Shown here: in pieces, positions 46,001-57,951 of the stretch
Position numbering within the stretch: the first letter of the stretch is position 1
Layout of the letters: each line of letters begins with the position of its first letter
Source: Spironucleus salmonicida
Lineage: Eukaryota > Fornicata > Diplomonadida > Hexamitidae
Reading direction: 5' to 3'
DNA length: 64,000 nucleotides
Assembly (NCBI GenBank): GCA_000497125.2
Contig: CM035321.1
Location: 1,144,001 to 1,208,000 of the forward strand
Made by a program: the position numbers and the translations under genes
The notes under the pieces: model-generated
The model's database searches: none
Told to the model about the DNA's origin: nothing
The model's input: the letters and a program-made list of their open reading frames with translations, nothing else

Positions 46001-47727
46001 CTCTAAGGCATCATGCCGCCTTTAGCTTCCCAGACTGCGGGGGCCTGGTAGTCGGCTGGGCCGGGACCTTAGTTCACGGGTGCATCGCGTCTGACGGCAA
46101 TGGTACTTGGGTTCACCTCGCGCTGTTTCGCCTCATAGGCACCTGGGCCTGGAGTGGCCTTCTTGGCAGGTGCTGCCATTTTGTTTCCAATATTTCCGCC
46201 TAGGACACTGCGTTCGAGATTGGGGTTGTAGTCACTGGGGCCGGCCGTCTATCTGGGTTGCTTGACCTCAGACTGGGAGAAGGGCTGAACCTTGGCGTCG
46301 AAAATGCCCTCTCTGCTCTGGTCATACGCGCCTGGGCCGGGCTTCCTATCCTGGTGTGGATCCGCGTGGCGGTCACCAATATATGCGCCAGCCGCTGTGG
46401 GCTGAGGACGGACGTTATAGGGGCCAGGAGTAGGCTCGATCGCGGCCTCTCGCTTGTCATAGATCGCACCGCCCTTAGAAGTGAGGGTGGAGCCGGCTGC
46501 TATCATGGGGATGTCATTTACCTCGGGGCGGGCGTTATCCCGGTCGCTCTAAGGCATCATGCCGCCTTTAGCTTCCCAGACTGCGGGGGCCTGGTAGTCG
46601 GCTGGGCCGGGACCTTAGTTCACGGGTGCATCGCGTCTGACGGCAATGGTACTTGGGTTCACCTCGCGCTGTTTCGCCTCATAGGCACCTGGGCCTGGAG
46701 TGGCCTTCTTGGCAGGTGCTGCCATTTTGTTTCCAATATTTCCGCCTAGGACACTGCGTTCGAGATTGGGGTTGTAGTCACTGGGGCCGGCCGTCTATCT
46801 GGGTTGCTTGACCTCAGACTGGGAGAAGGGCTGAACCTTGGCGTCGAAAATGCCCTCTCTGCTCTGGTCATACGCGCCTGGGCCGGGCTTCCTATCCTGG
46901 TGTGGATCCGCGTGGCGGTCACCAATATATGCGCCAGCCGCTGTGGGCTGAGGACGGACGTTATAGGGGCCAGGAGTAGGCTCGATCGCGGCCTCTCGCT
47001 TGTCATAGATCGCACCGCCCTTAGAAGTGAGGGTGGAGCCGGCTGCTATCATGGGGATGTCATTTACCTCGGGGCGGGCGTTATCCCGGTCGCTCTAAGG
47101 CATCATGCCGCCTTTAGCTTCCCAGACTGCGGGGGCCTGGTAGTCGGCTGGGCCGGGACCTTAGTTCACGGGTGCATCGCGTCTGACGGCAATGGTACTT
47201 GGGTTCACCTCGCGCTGTTTCGCCTCATAGGCACCTGGGCCTGGAGTGGCCTTCTTGGCAGGTGCTGCCATTTTGTTTCCAATATTTCCGCCTAGGACAC
47301 TGCGTTCGAGATTGGGGTTGTAGTCACTGGGGCCGGCCGTCTATCTGGGTTGCTTGACCTCAGACTGGGAGAAGGGTAATGATCTAGATAAATTAAAAAT
47401 TTATCTTTTATTTTCATAAGTTCCAGGACCTGGTATTCTTTACTTGTGAAGTGTCTCATGCTTCTCACCTATGAATCCACCAACAGGTGTTTCTTTTTTC
47501 GGGAAAAAGTAAAACCCTGGTGTGATATTTTGTTAATCTGGTAGCTTAGGATGTATATTCCCATGGGTATTTCGAAAAGTTGATTTTCCAGTGACATAAT
47601 CTTTTGGACCAAGATGATCTACATTGGCTCTAAGTTGTTTACCTGCTGATGATGTCCTACTTTAAAGCTTCTACTCCTTTTTCTTTTATATTGCATTTAA
47701 TTAAATCTAAGCTCTAATATCTTCCAT
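40021..47727 (-). CDS. STPGR (SHIPPO) repeat protein, 2,568 residues
   Basis: ATG at 47727 (MEDIRAQIQLNAIQ), TGA at 40021-40023; 7,707 bp in one frame with TAA/TAG as Gln. Residues 1-117 are unique and already carry sperm-tail PG-rich motifs (LGPKDYVTG, TPGFYFFP, IPGPGTYENK). Residues 118-2490 are thirteen near-identical 182-residue units, each with about five motifs (PGPYNV, PGPGAYDQ, AGPSDY, PGPGAYEAK, PGPADY). The last 78 residues again hold unique motifs (AGPGDYQ, TPAPGEYAG, DAPGPSDY). STPGR proteins line the inside of flagellar microtubule doublets or stabilise cytoskeletal microtubules, so a structural flagellar role is expected. About 65-70 motifs is unusually many. G+C-rich. Antisense frames of 163 codons recur in each unit and are shadows. 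Confidence 0.92.
40258..47376. repeat. Tandem array of thirteen 546-bp units
   Basis: The block GACCTCAGACTGGGAGAAGGG recurs every 546 bp from 40258 to 47356 (thirteen periods, plus a partial end). Units are almost identical. Two adjacent units share the same changes: GAGATTAGGG for GAGATTGGGG near 41306 and 41852, and CTCAATCG for CTCGATCG near 41520 and 42066. The period is a multiple of three, so unit gain or loss keeps the frame. Confidence 0.97.
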
Positions 47728-48498
47728 ATTTTATAAATAGAAATAAATTTTATTATAATTATGTATAATATATAGGCTATTTATTTAGTTTTTCTTCAAT
47801 AACAATATTATTATTATTATTATATTGTGATATTTATAATTTTTTCTTATTTTAGTTAATATTTATATTTCATATGAAATAATAGGAATTTATTTGCTTA
47901 GGTTAATTTTGTAGACAATATTTATTATTTTTAATATAGATATTAACAAGATAATATATTTTATTATTATATTTTAGACAATATATTTAATAAATTTTAC
48001 GATAATATCTATAAACTGATAAATATACTTATTTAAAATTATTTAATATTAAATCAGGGATGTTCTTAAAACTCAACGATTATGATATACCTTGAATATA
48101 ATTGAATCTAGGAAATAAAAAGTAAGAGTATTACTTAGATAGGTAATTGTTAATATGAATATGGTTTTAGAATAGTTAATAATAACCTTTAACAATTCGA
48201 TTCAATGAAATTGCTTATATAAATTTTATTAATAATATAAACTTTTAGTTCTAAATTCTATTTATTATATACAATATATAATAATATTATCCATTCCATA
48301 ATTTTAATGCTTTAGGCACTTTAAACAAAATCTATTCCATTAGTCAACGTTGCTTTATAATAAGACTTCAGATTGCCTTTCTATAATCTTAATTAATTAT
48401 AATAACTAATTTAACTTCTTTCATAATTTTCAGAAACGTCAACTCATGCCGTTATAGCAATATAAATCATCAAAAAAATATAGTATAATGAAAATGTC
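47728..48498. other. A+T-rich divergent intergenic region
   Basis: 771 bp between the start codons of the STPGR gene and the next plus-strand gene. TATA-like runs (ATTATAATAAAATTTA) lie just upstream of 47727 on the minus strand. No gene seen. Confidence 0.5.
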
Positions 48499-50232
48499 AT
48501 GTCAGATACTTCTTAACTTTTAACATAGCTATTATTATCTCTAATTAAAAAATTTGAGACAGACAAATAAGTAATTGTTGACTCAGTTGGAATACTTAGA
48601 GTCCTACTCTAAAGATTTTCTAAATTTGTATTTGGAAGCCTTAAGCTATATTTATAAGAAAATTAATAAAATAATACTATTTTAATATCATACGCTGCCC
48701 TTTTACCTCAGTTATTAAATGTAACTTAATAAGAGTCGCTATAACTATCAAATTAGATTAGAATAAAGCTATCAGAGTAAGATTTCTTATCTCCTGTAAC
48801 AAATGGGATTCTTTCATTAGTAGATACAGGTAAATTTTAGTTTCTTGATTCATAAAAATATTTTGATGATCTACACAATAACTACATTAATCGAATCTGT
48901 CCAACCTCTAAACAATAATAAGAGCCTCTCATTCACCCATAAATTACAATTTCTTAAAATGTTATTAATTTAGTTATATCACTCCAATAATTGGCAGAAT
49001 AATTAAACCCAGAAGCCCTTTAGATTTTTGCTGCTATATCAATCAAATCTACTTAAATATTGCAGATTTTTATTAAAATTCTTTAAAATTCCACTGCATA
49101 AAAATTAAATTAACAATAATATGAGTAAATATTAGAAATTATATGTTACTTTACAGTTAAAACTAATGTTCTGAATAGTGAAATTTTAAGAGTTTTCTAG
49201 TAATTCTTAAGATCAGAATTACTTCAAAATTGTAGCCTTTTAGCATAGTTACATATTTCTCGAATTTGCTAGATTATTGTTCAAAACCGAAATTTGGTAT
49301 AGAATAAATTTTTAGGTGACATTTTTTCATATTTGCATAAAGCAGTAATAAATATTAATTAACTGAATAATTTTGAGATCTTTGATAAAATTAAAAAGGG
49401 AATGGAAAGCTAATAATTCAACCCAATGCTAACCCCTTAAATACAGTCTTCTTAACCACCACCTGTTTAAAACAAACTTGTTCGTTCATTTATAATTTAA
49501 ATTCTTTTCAATATTTCTCTTCTTTCTGATTTTGATGGGTTCTAGTAAGAAATTTATGATTTGCTTTTCGAAATAAAAATAGTAAATTCAATTTCTGTGT
49601 ATCGACTTCTGGCTGGAGATATTATTGCTATAAGCGAAAAATCAATTTTTTTTATGAATTTGATGAAAAGTGGTGCTAGGGACCCATAATGGAGGTGTAG
49701 AAAATAGTCATTTTTGTATTTTAATTAAAATTTTACCAAACAGTTTTACGTTGTGCCATAACGATTAGATTTTCCATATTTTGAGTCTAAAAAACTAGTT
49801 TCTGAAACATTATTAACAGATAGTGATGTAACTGTCTTTTAGTGCTTAGTTGATCCTGTTAATATTATTCAGCAGTTAGGGATTACTTTAATTTAGTAAC
49901 AATATAATTAACTATTTAATGATACTACACCTTTGCAGTTTTAGAGTTATTTGACTTAGAATATATAATAATACATATAAATTAGTAATAGTGTCTATTA
50001 ACCTAGTGAAAAAGTGCTTTTTGCATTATAAGTGGCTAGGTGCTGTGCTATGATAAGTAAAATTTTAAGACATTCAACAAACTAATTTTAATCAATTTCA
50101 AGTATTCTTAGCGACATTTCTCGTGACTTTTACCAGTGTGTTTGCTGCGTTTATAGCTTTTTAGAGGAAAGAGGTGGTCCTGAATGGAAAGGTGAAGTAT
50201 TGAAAATTGAAAAAGAAGGGAGTGAGGTATGA
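48499..50232 (+). CDS. Helical-repeat protein, 577 residues
   Basis: ATG at 48499, TGA at 50230-50232; 578 codons in one frame, rich in TAA/TAG. The protein (MSDTSQLLTQLLLSLIKKFE) is a run of amphipathic helices typical of ARM/HEAT solenoids (KQVIVDSVGILRVLLQRFSK; EILRVFQQFLRSELLQNCS), then a linker of Pro/Gln (TPQIQSSQPPPVQNK) at about 313-327 and a second helical half ending SFLEERGGPEWKGEV. No catalytic or membrane motif. Family not recognised; likely a scaffold. The coding frame is invisible under the standard code. Confidence 0.65.
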
Positions 50233-50402
50233 TGAGTGGTTTCTTAAATTATACTTTTTTAAGTGTATAAATATATTAATTTACAAAAACTCGTAAAAAA
50301 ATAATATTGATAGATATTAGTATTAGTAGTAAATATGTTCGTGTAGAAATACTCACGATCATGTATTATCTATTAAATAATCATTTTAAATATTTGCCTT
50401 AA

Positions 50403-51278
50403 ATGACCCAGTCTACATGTTCTCTCAACCAGAACACATGCATTTCAAACACCCTGTGCAGTGCAACCCCCACAAGTCCCAATGATTAGTTATGTATATC
50501 ATGTGTAGAAAATCTATCACTAAGCATCGATTGCAACTGCAGAGATGGAACACCTTATGAAGGATGCTAAATTTGCTAAAATAGCACCTGCAGTCAGTGC
50601 AGAAAAGGATATTTCGCGTATGGAGATATATGCTAAGCATGCTCTTCTGGTTGTACCGATTGTGATAATAGCAGTTGTAAAGCCTGCAGCGATGGTCTTG
50701 TGCCAATTGATGTTTTCTGCGCTCCGACACAATGCAGAAATAAAGCAGACTGCAGAAACGAAAAACTTTTTTGCATAGAAGGCAAATGTAGGCAATGTTC
50801 AGTAGCCTGCGCTACGTGCGACTCCGATATGTACTGTGATAGGTGTACTCCAGGATTCTACCTATCAATCTTGGGAAAATGTGTTTAGACCTGCTTTCAG
50901 CACCCATTACAAGGGTAATTTTGTGATGATGGTACTGTTAAATCTTGCTATAGTGGTCAGTAGCGATAGTGTGAGTGTGGCGAGGCGGATAATTGTGAGT
51001 TCTGCAATAGTGACTTTTCATAATGTAGCTATTGCCTGATAGGCTTTAAAATGTAGTCTGATAAATGTGTTCAATGTGCGGATGGATACAAGAAGATTGG
51101 GACACTCTGTTTAAAAACTCATGATATAGATATTTAAGCTAAAAGTGGGATGTCTATAGGTTTTATCATTGGTATTGTGATGGCAATATTATGTGGTGTT
51201 TTGGGTGTACTTGGTGTTATGGTGTTCTTGTATTTCCAGAAGAAAAAGGGTTTGGTTGGGGAAGGCTATCATTAATGA
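50403..51278 (+). CDS. Cysteine-rich membrane protein (VSP/CRMP-like)
   Basis: A 291-residue type I-like surface protein, ATG at 50403, TGA at 51276-51278. About 40 Cys in residues 5-230 occur as CxxC and CxC pairs (CQACSSGCTDCDN, CSQCRKGYF, CATCDSDMYCDRC, CEFCNSDFSQCSYC), as in diplomonad variant-specific surface proteins and cysteine-rich membrane proteins. One C-terminal membrane segment (IGFIIGIVMAILCGVLGVLG) follows, then a short basic tail KKKGLVGEGYHQ. No signal peptide is evident; an in-frame ATG at 50361 adds 14 residues but no hydrophobic core. The true 5' end may be missing or the start misjudged. Function: cell surface, possibly antigenic variation or protection. Confidence 0.85.
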
Positions 51279-51438
51279 CATTTAATGTTTTTTGCTAACT
51301 TAAGTGTTTGGATATTTAAAAATAAGAATCTTAAAACATTATTGGTTGTGATAATTTTATTTAAGAAATAAGAACCTTGTAATATTGTACTAAATTTTTA
51401 TGTTTTTAAAAATCAGTAAATAATACAATTTGTTAGTT

Positions 51439-51702
51439 ATGGATATTTTATCATATTATGGCATGGTTGAGTTATTATATTTAATTCAAGGTCTCAACCT
51501 TCCTGGAACTTATTTAATTTCCTATTTATTAACTTCTCCTCTATATGAAATCCCTAATATCATTTACAATAAATTAAACTAGGGATATGACCTACCAAAA
51601 ATATCTTCACCGATATTGCCACGTAAAATGTTTACACTTAAACCAAACTAGTCAGTACTTTAACAGAATGATTAAAACAGACTATTTTGTTTAGACATTT
51701 GA
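51439..51702 (+). CDS. Hypothetical 87-residue protein
   Basis: ATG at 51439, TGA at 51700-51702. Hydrophobic N-terminal half (MDILSYYGMVELLYLIQG, then YLISYLLTSPLYEIP) and a Pro/Lys-rich C-terminal half. The first part could insert in a membrane. Unrecognised. Confidence 0.5.
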
Positions 51703-52123
51703 AGTGGGATTATAGATAGAATAATATAATCTATATAAAATAAATCATTTTAAATCAAACTCTATATCAATTTTTACATATTATTATTTAGATAATATTT
51801 ATCAATAAAGAAAAATAATTTAAGCATATACAAAATATCAATATTTCCCCTAAGATAAATAAAAATAAATTTCAAATAAGAAAATAAGTATTGTCCCATT
51901 ATAATTACCAACAGTTTCTAATTGTGCTTGTTTGTTTTTTAAACTTATCATACAAACAGTCATGATATGAATATATGCATATTTCATTTAAAAAATTTAC
52001 TTTTCGTATTTATCATTTAATCTCTCGCAAAGTAAAAATTTATTTAAATAGTAATTCTTCTCGAGTGTCATATTTTAGATCTAAATATATTTTTAAAAAA
52101 TTACCTCCACGTTCTCCCACGCC
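51703..52123. other. A+T-rich gap
   Basis: 421 bp; no frame or RNA gene I can support. Confidence 0.45.
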
Positions 52124-52510
52124 ATGAACTCCTACCAACCCGGCAAATTCTACCTAACACCACTAGTTATCACAGTCATTTATCTCTGCAAACACTGGTA
52201 TGGTGGATCATCCAAGGAGTTGAACTGCAATTTCACGAGAACTACTTCAACGCCAGGTTTCCAGACATGCAGATCCATAGACATGCGTCATGCCAGATGA
52301 ACTGCATCTCATTCAACATCTATACATGCATCGGTTACACGCTATCCTAGCTCTGGTTTGCACCTCCTATGGTCAGTTTCACAGTTATTGCCTGCTCTGC
52401 AAGTTCAGATCCTGCTGGACTCCATGATTGCAGCTGGGAATTGTCGGTATATCTTAGGCGTTATGGATTAATCTCGAATCATTAGGTAGATTTTGCGAAA
52501 ATAGTTAAAT
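52124..52510 (+). pseudogene. Frameshifted membrane-protein remnant
   Basis: A G+C-richer island in A+T-rich DNA. ATG at 52124 opens a frame reading MNSYQPGKFYLTPLVITVIY, which stops at TGA 52298-52300; from about 52195 a different frame reads coding-like text (VELQFHENYFNARFPDMQ, then CISFNIYTCIGYTL and FAPPMVSFTVIACSA) with hydrophobic segments. A single frameshift would join them. The 3' limit is unclear. Probably a dead gene for a Cys-containing membrane protein; a sequencing error is also possible. Confidence 0.45.
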
Positions 52511-53405
52511 TAAGATGTGCTATAAATACTAATAATTATAATATTATTGTATCAATACACAAAATTATGATTTATGTATTACAAATATAAAACATTGTGA
52601 TACTTGTTTACAGAGCTTTAAAATACTAAATGTGCTTACTGTGCAGATTCATAATTTCTAGATGGATCTTTGTGCATGTAAAATTTTTAATAAAGTTTTC
52701 GTAAATTAAATGCAGAAACAGCATACTATAACGTATATTAATGAAAAATAGTGTTACTTTCTTCATTAGGTGGGAATTTATTAAATAGGTTATATGATGG
52801 TGGTTGTCTAATACTAATTAAAAATATTAAAAACAATTGGATAATTGGGTAATATTTTAATAATTACATGATATTGAAACAAATAACCAGAAAATATATT
52901 ATAAAAGAGATCTAAAACGAATTTTTAATAAACCTTCAATTATTTATTTCATCATTATATAAAGATGTATCAAAATTGCGTAGTTAAATGCAAACTCGTA
53001 TACATCATCAAAAAATTAATTTTAGAATTATTTAATTATGATTAATACTAATTATTAATAAACTTTATATAGACAATCAATGTGAGCAATTTATTTATCC
53101 CTATAAAATTAACAAAAAATAATTGTAATCTCTATTAGAATTTTTATTTTACATATATTTCTATTATATAATATTTATGGTATTTTAAAATTAGAATAGC
53201 ATTTCACAGTATTCTACTATACTTTACAAAAACTGAATGAGATAAAAATTACTATTTTATCTATACAGTTATTATTTTAGAAAATATAATATACTGATAA
53301 TAACTATTAAATATAAGTTTAACATTTATTATTTGATATATAAATATATTTGTATAATATTAATGTTAATAATTTTTACAAAACAAAAGTATTAATCTAG
53401 ATAAA
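52511..53405. other. A+T-rich intergenic region
   Basis: About 900 bp of very A+T-rich DNA; no supported gene. Confidence 0.5.
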
Positions 53406-53885
53406 ATGATTAAAAAATCTTTAGCCTACCGTGAAAATCTTATAATATTTAATGGTGGTTGCCCTGTAAATTAATAAAGATTAGATTTAGAAACTTGTGT
53501 ACAATGCATTAATGACTAAAGTTGTGGAAAATTCATGTTTTGTTATCATTATAAGTGTACTATTGCTGAAAATTTACCTCCTTTTGGTTAAAGATGTGAA
53601 ACTAACGAAGACTGCGGCTTACTTTCCTGTTAGTTAGGATAATGTACCTCGTGTATTGAAAATTAATCAATGGGGGCCATAAGATGTATTTTCGGAGCAT
53701 GGTAGGATGGAAGTTAACAATAACTTAACTTATACAACATTAGTTTCGCTGCAGTATTCACTATTTATTCATTTATTTGCTTTCTTTGTATAATAGTAAT
53801 TTTTAGGAAGTAAATAAATGGAAAAATTAATGAAAAGGTAATATCTGGAGTTATTGCTAAACCTGTTTTGGTTCAGCTGTTATGA
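53406..53885 (+). CDS. Small cysteine-rich single-pass membrane protein
   Basis: A 159-residue protein, ATG at 53406, TGA at 53883-53885. Residues 20-100 hold spaced Cys (GGCPVNQ, ETCVQCINDQSCGKFMFCYH, CETNEDCGLLSCQLGQCTSC), followed by one hydrophobic segment (FAAVFTIYSFICFLCIIVIF) at about 119-138 and a basic tail RKQINGKINEK. Same plan as the protein at 50403 but shorter and with fewer CxxC pairs; no signal peptide seen. Probably a member of the same surface-protein class. Half of its Gln codons are TAA/TAG. Confidence 0.7.
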
Positions 53886-54242
53886 GTTTTTAATTACATA
53901 ATTATTAAATAAAAATTATTTATTTACTTTATAATCAATTGAATTTTGTAGATTTGAGTAATTAAATTTGATTAGAATATGTTTTAGGGTGTCTTCCTTT
54001 TAATAAGAAAACACAAATACATTGTTATTATGTGAATTTATATATAACATATTATTCATTAAAATATTCTATTTAACAAGTTAGAACATAGAATTTAAAA
54101 AGTAATTAAATAATTTATACTTCGTTATAGTTAAATTTTCATAATTATTATATAAACAAAACAATTTAAAAATGACTCTAAAAATTCTATTATTTTCATA
54201 ATATTATATAATATAATAATCAAAATTTGTTAATTACCAAAA
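53886..54242. other. A+T-rich gap
   Basis: 357 bp; TATA-like runs (ATATTATATAATATAATAAT near 54202) precede the next start codon. No gene. Confidence 0.5.
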
Positions 54243-54464
54243 ATGAGTTCTGTGGGTGACCTTGCTGCAATAATGGAGTATCGTTAAGAAAGGATTGATA
54301 GTCAAAATAGGAAGATTATTATATTATATACCATATGTTTGCTTTCAATAGTTTATTTTATATATGAACTTTTCTCACTTTATGCAAGATCTTCTAACCC
54401 TAAAGATTACATTGACAATTTACTTAATTATTGGTATAGTATGATCATTAATAGAGGAGAATGA
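54243..54464 (+). CDS. Small single-pass membrane protein, 73 residues
   Basis: ATG at 54243, TGA at 54462-54464. Starts MSSVGDLAAIMEYRQERID, then a hydrophobic segment (IIILYTICLLSIVYFIYELF) at about 25-44, then a short polar end. One TAA-encoded Gln. The promoter-like A+T motif about 30 bp upstream supports the start. Function unknown. Confidence 0.6.
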
Positions 54465-54672
54465 TGAGTGTTTTATTATTTGCAATTTAGTTAATTTAAA
54501 AATTATATTTATACGTAAGTATTGAGATTATTTAAATGAGAACATTTTATGCTAATAAAGTATCGTGTATACTTATTAAGTAAATCTAAATCAGATATAT
54601 TAATATATTAAGAGATTATATTATCAGATATAGTTAATTTATCAATATTTTTAATTTGATTTAAGCTAATTG

Positions 54673-54937
54673 ATAGCAACTTATATTGAGATAAATTGTA
54701 AAATATTTGATTAATTATTATAATAATAAGGCTAAATTATAAGATAGAAGTAAATATAATTTGGAATAACAAATAATAAATATAATTTCATATGATAATA
54801 TTATAACTAGTGAAAAAATATATAATTTAATATTACTGATTATCGTTTTTAGTATTGCATTAATTTTATCTTCATACAAAATAGGTACATAGTATATTAG
54901 TCTATCCTCGTACATTGAAGATCTAAATAAAAAATGA
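54673..54937 (+). other. Open frame without ATG overlapping next start
   Basis: A frame with coding-like text (KLQDRSKYNLEQQ, then LILLIIVFSIALILSSYK and SSYIEDLNKK) ends at TGA 54935-54937, overlapping the next ATG as ATGA. No ATG opens it; a TGA lies just upstream. It resembles the preceding small membrane protein in plan and may be a decayed relative. Confidence 0.3.
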
Positions 54938-56164
54938 AAGAGTATTAAACAAGATATAAACCAATTTTGTATCTTAAAGTATTATTTGGTTTATATGCAA
55001 TAATAGCGTCAGCTGGTAGATTTTTAGTTATGAATTTGATGGTATAACCCAAAAATATAAATAATTCTGTTTTAAGGTTCCAGGTATTTAATTTTTCACT
55101 ACTGGAATCGGATGTTTGTTATCGCATTGTCTATAAATATCTATTGGCATTAATTTTCACTAGGTAATGCACCAAATATTCTAATGAATTCGATTTGTAT
55201 AGAAAGTTAATATCTATGTCTTGTAGTCTACTTTTCCCTTATTTTTACTTAATTTTTATTAATATATCATATGGAATAGTAATTTAGAGTAAACCATATA
55301 TATGTTATTTACTTATTTAAATTTTAAACCGTATAGTAGATCTATTTTCAGAATGCTATTAGTTGTAGCAATTTCTAAATCATGATACTATCTTATATTG
55401 TTCACTACTTGGGTAGATTTCGAAAAGATAAGGTTAAATATTACATGAGATTTATTTTAGGTACATATTAAATGAAAATTTTATTTCAATATACTAGAGT
55501 CCTGTAAATCGTTTTTAATACTTTTTCTTACGCAGGAAATACATTACTATGTTATGCAATAATTGAAAGTATTTTCCCCTATGAAACAAACAAATTGAAA
55601 ATTAGTAATATAGAAATTTTAACATATGCTAATTGTTTAACATAATTTTAAAACTTCATGTTTGAAACTTATGACAGATGAAAGGTTATATTATTATTGA
55701 TTTCTAATATAGTCTCATTATATTTAGTCAAAATTCATATTAAACAGTTATTATTTTCACTTTTGTTAGCAGTAGTCCCGTAAATATCGTTCTTATTCAA
55801 TATATCATTATTGTTTATTTTTATCATCTCTAATGATTTATCCGGATTTACAACAAATTAGTTCGCAGTCAGAGCGTATTTTTGTAGTTTTTCATGCCGG
55901 CATACCTATAGAAATGCTAATTTATACCCAAATTTACTTCAACCTGCTAAATCGCCTGAACCTCATTGAGCTTGGTCATTATAAGACGTTTGTTCTTATT
56001 TTACTCTAGGTTGGTGTTTTGAGTTTCGTGTTTATGCCAGTTTCTGCTTCTACGAGGTGACTGCGCAGGTCATATTCGAATTTCAGCTCAGATGTGAAGC
56101 GTTCTTCAACAAATACAAGACAAAGCACATCCAGCAGTGGCTGCTCAAAAACCTGAAAAAGTGA
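54934..56164 (+). pseudogene. Multi-pass membrane protein gene with several frame breaks
   Basis: ATG at 54934 opens a frame of about 215 codons with several hydrophobic segments (LKVLFGLYAIIASAG, SMSCSLLFPYFYLIFINI) that ends at a TGA near 55565. A neighbouring frame carries on (GNTLLCYAIIESIFPYE), hits TGA near 55680 and continues in the same frame (VILLLISNIVSLYLVKIH; LLLFIFIISNDLSGF); two further frame changes near 55880 and 56005 are needed to reach FEFQLRCEAFFNKYKTKHIQ and the final TGA at 56162-56164. At least four disruptions imply a pseudogene of a roughly 400-residue multi-pass protein. Its last exon-like part is G+C-richer and intact up to 11 bp from the CysRS stop. Confidence 0.55.
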
Positions 56165-56175
56165 TTTTGTACATA

Positions 56176-57951
56176 TCATTCCTTGCCAAAGTACTTTTCG
56201 TTCAGCTTCTTCCTGGCCTCCCATTCCTTCACCAGCTTCTTGCCCCTGCTCTTCGCGATCTCCTCCCCATTCACCTTCTACGGAATGCCCCTCTCGTCGA
56301 AGTCGCCGTAGCTCTCGTCGTTCTTGAACATTTCTTCTGCTTTTTCGGCCGCTAAGAGCCTCTCGGCGTCTAGTTTCAGCTGTTTCTGCCTGTTAAACTC
56401 ATTCTGGCGGTCGGTTTTGGCCTACTTTTCGAGCAGCTCGCGCTGCCTATCAACCTTGTACTGGCTAGCATCGATTTGCTTGATGGTGATTTCTGCGGCA
56501 TCCTCGATCAAAAATCCAAGATTTGGCAGCTGATTGTCACGCAGGTCATCGCACAAGGCCAAAATCTGGCCATTTTGTAGGCTCTGTGCCTTGACATCTT
56601 GGCGGAATTTTGCCAGCACTCTGACAATTTCGAACTAGTCGTTTTGCCCCTAATTTTCAATTTTGAGCCCCAAAATTTCGAAGTTTGCCTTCAAAAACTC
56701 AACGGACTGGCTCAGTGGTAGAATGTGTGGGGTTCCATGCAAATACTGCTTGATTGTATCCAAAAATTAGAGCAGCTGCTTCAGAACGGATGGGTAGTCA
56801 AAATCCGCCTTAAAGGCGCTCAAAACTGAGCTTTTAACAGCAATTAGCTGCTTTAGAAGCTCATAGTCTGACCCTTTCATCTGAGCGTAGCCTTTTTGGC
56901 TCTGCTTGAAAACTTGCACATTTTAGAAGAATGAGCGGATTTTCGACTCGATGGAAACCGCGTTATCGAGCTGAACCAGCGTGTAGTTGATGTCAGAGGC
57001 GTATGGGACGTGTAAAAACAAGATTCTAATCTGATTTGCGCTGTAGTTTTCCAAGACGTCCTGGATTGTCTTAAAATTCATTTTAGACTTTGACATTATT
57101 TCGTTTTCAATCCTCAAGTGTCCGGAGTGCATGAAGCCTTAAATGCAGTTTCCGCAGAATTGAGTATCCAGAACTTCTTTGCCTAAAAATGCTTCTAACT
57201 GAGCGATTTCATTGGCGTGATGGGGGAATTGGAGGTCCTTTCCACCCAAATGGAGATCGAAGCCATCGAATTTGTTCAGTAAAACCTGCTATGACATCAC
57301 AGAGCACTCTATATGCCAGCCTGGCCTACCTCTCCCGAACTCTGATTCCCAAAACGGCTCATCTGGCTTGGCAGCTTTCCAGAGCGCAAAATCGAACGGA
57401 GAACGTTTCTCTTCGGTCCTGTTCTTCATAGACGCACCGTCAGCTGCATTATTAGCCTCAACTTAGTTCGAATTATCAAAAATTCTGAGCTTTGGGTAAG
57501 TAAAACCTGCAGCTTGGAATGCTTAAACATCAAAATAAACAGATCCGTTTGATTGATACGCAAAGTTGTTATCAATGATCTTCTTAATAAACTCAATTAT
57601 CTCGGGTACAAATTCAGTAACACGTGTAATGACTGATGGAGGGTTGATGTTGAGATCTTGTAAATCTTTGAAGAAAGCGTCTTCGTTTTACTTCACTAGG
57701 TCAGTAAAAGGAATTTTCATTTCATTTGAACGATTGATGATTTTATCATCAATATCTGTTATATTCAGTTGATAAATCACAGTTTTGTTAAACACTTTCG
57801 CTAAAATATTACGAATAATATCAAAAGTAATATAAGTCCTTGCATGTCCAAGATGGGAAGAGTTATATACTGTTGGACCACAAATATAAACACGAAGTAG
57901 ATCTTATTCTGGGATAGCTGTTTATGTATTGAAAAGGTTATTTTTATACAT
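56176..57951 (-). CDS. CARS: Cysteinyl-tRNA synthetase
   Basis: A 591-residue class I synthetase that charges tRNA-Cys, expected in the cytosol. ATG at 57951, TGA at 56176-56178. Motifs in order: [15 protein letters not shown] at 24-38, with zinc-ligand Cys24 and the HIGH-type HLGH at 33-36; [11 protein letters not shown] with the second zinc Cys; [17 protein letters not shown] with zinc His and Glu; the KMSKS-type loop as EIMSKSKM with MSKS at 286-289. The C-terminal third carries a helical anticodon-binding domain and a Lys/Arg/Glu-rich tail ([19 protein letters not shown]) typical of eukaryotic and archaeal-type enzymes. Gln appears as both CAG and TAA/TAG. No organelle signal. Confidence 0.95.

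Noticed and set aside
40219-47052. Series of separate 85- and 89-codon minus-strand genes
   Set aside because: They are pieces of one 2,568-residue protein split at TAG codons (and shadows in another frame) when the standard code is used.
40348-47295. Recurring 131- and 163-codon plus-strand frames
   Set aside because: They are antisense to the STPGR gene, repeat with its 546-bp period, and have no family features; the minus-strand frame explains the sequence fully.
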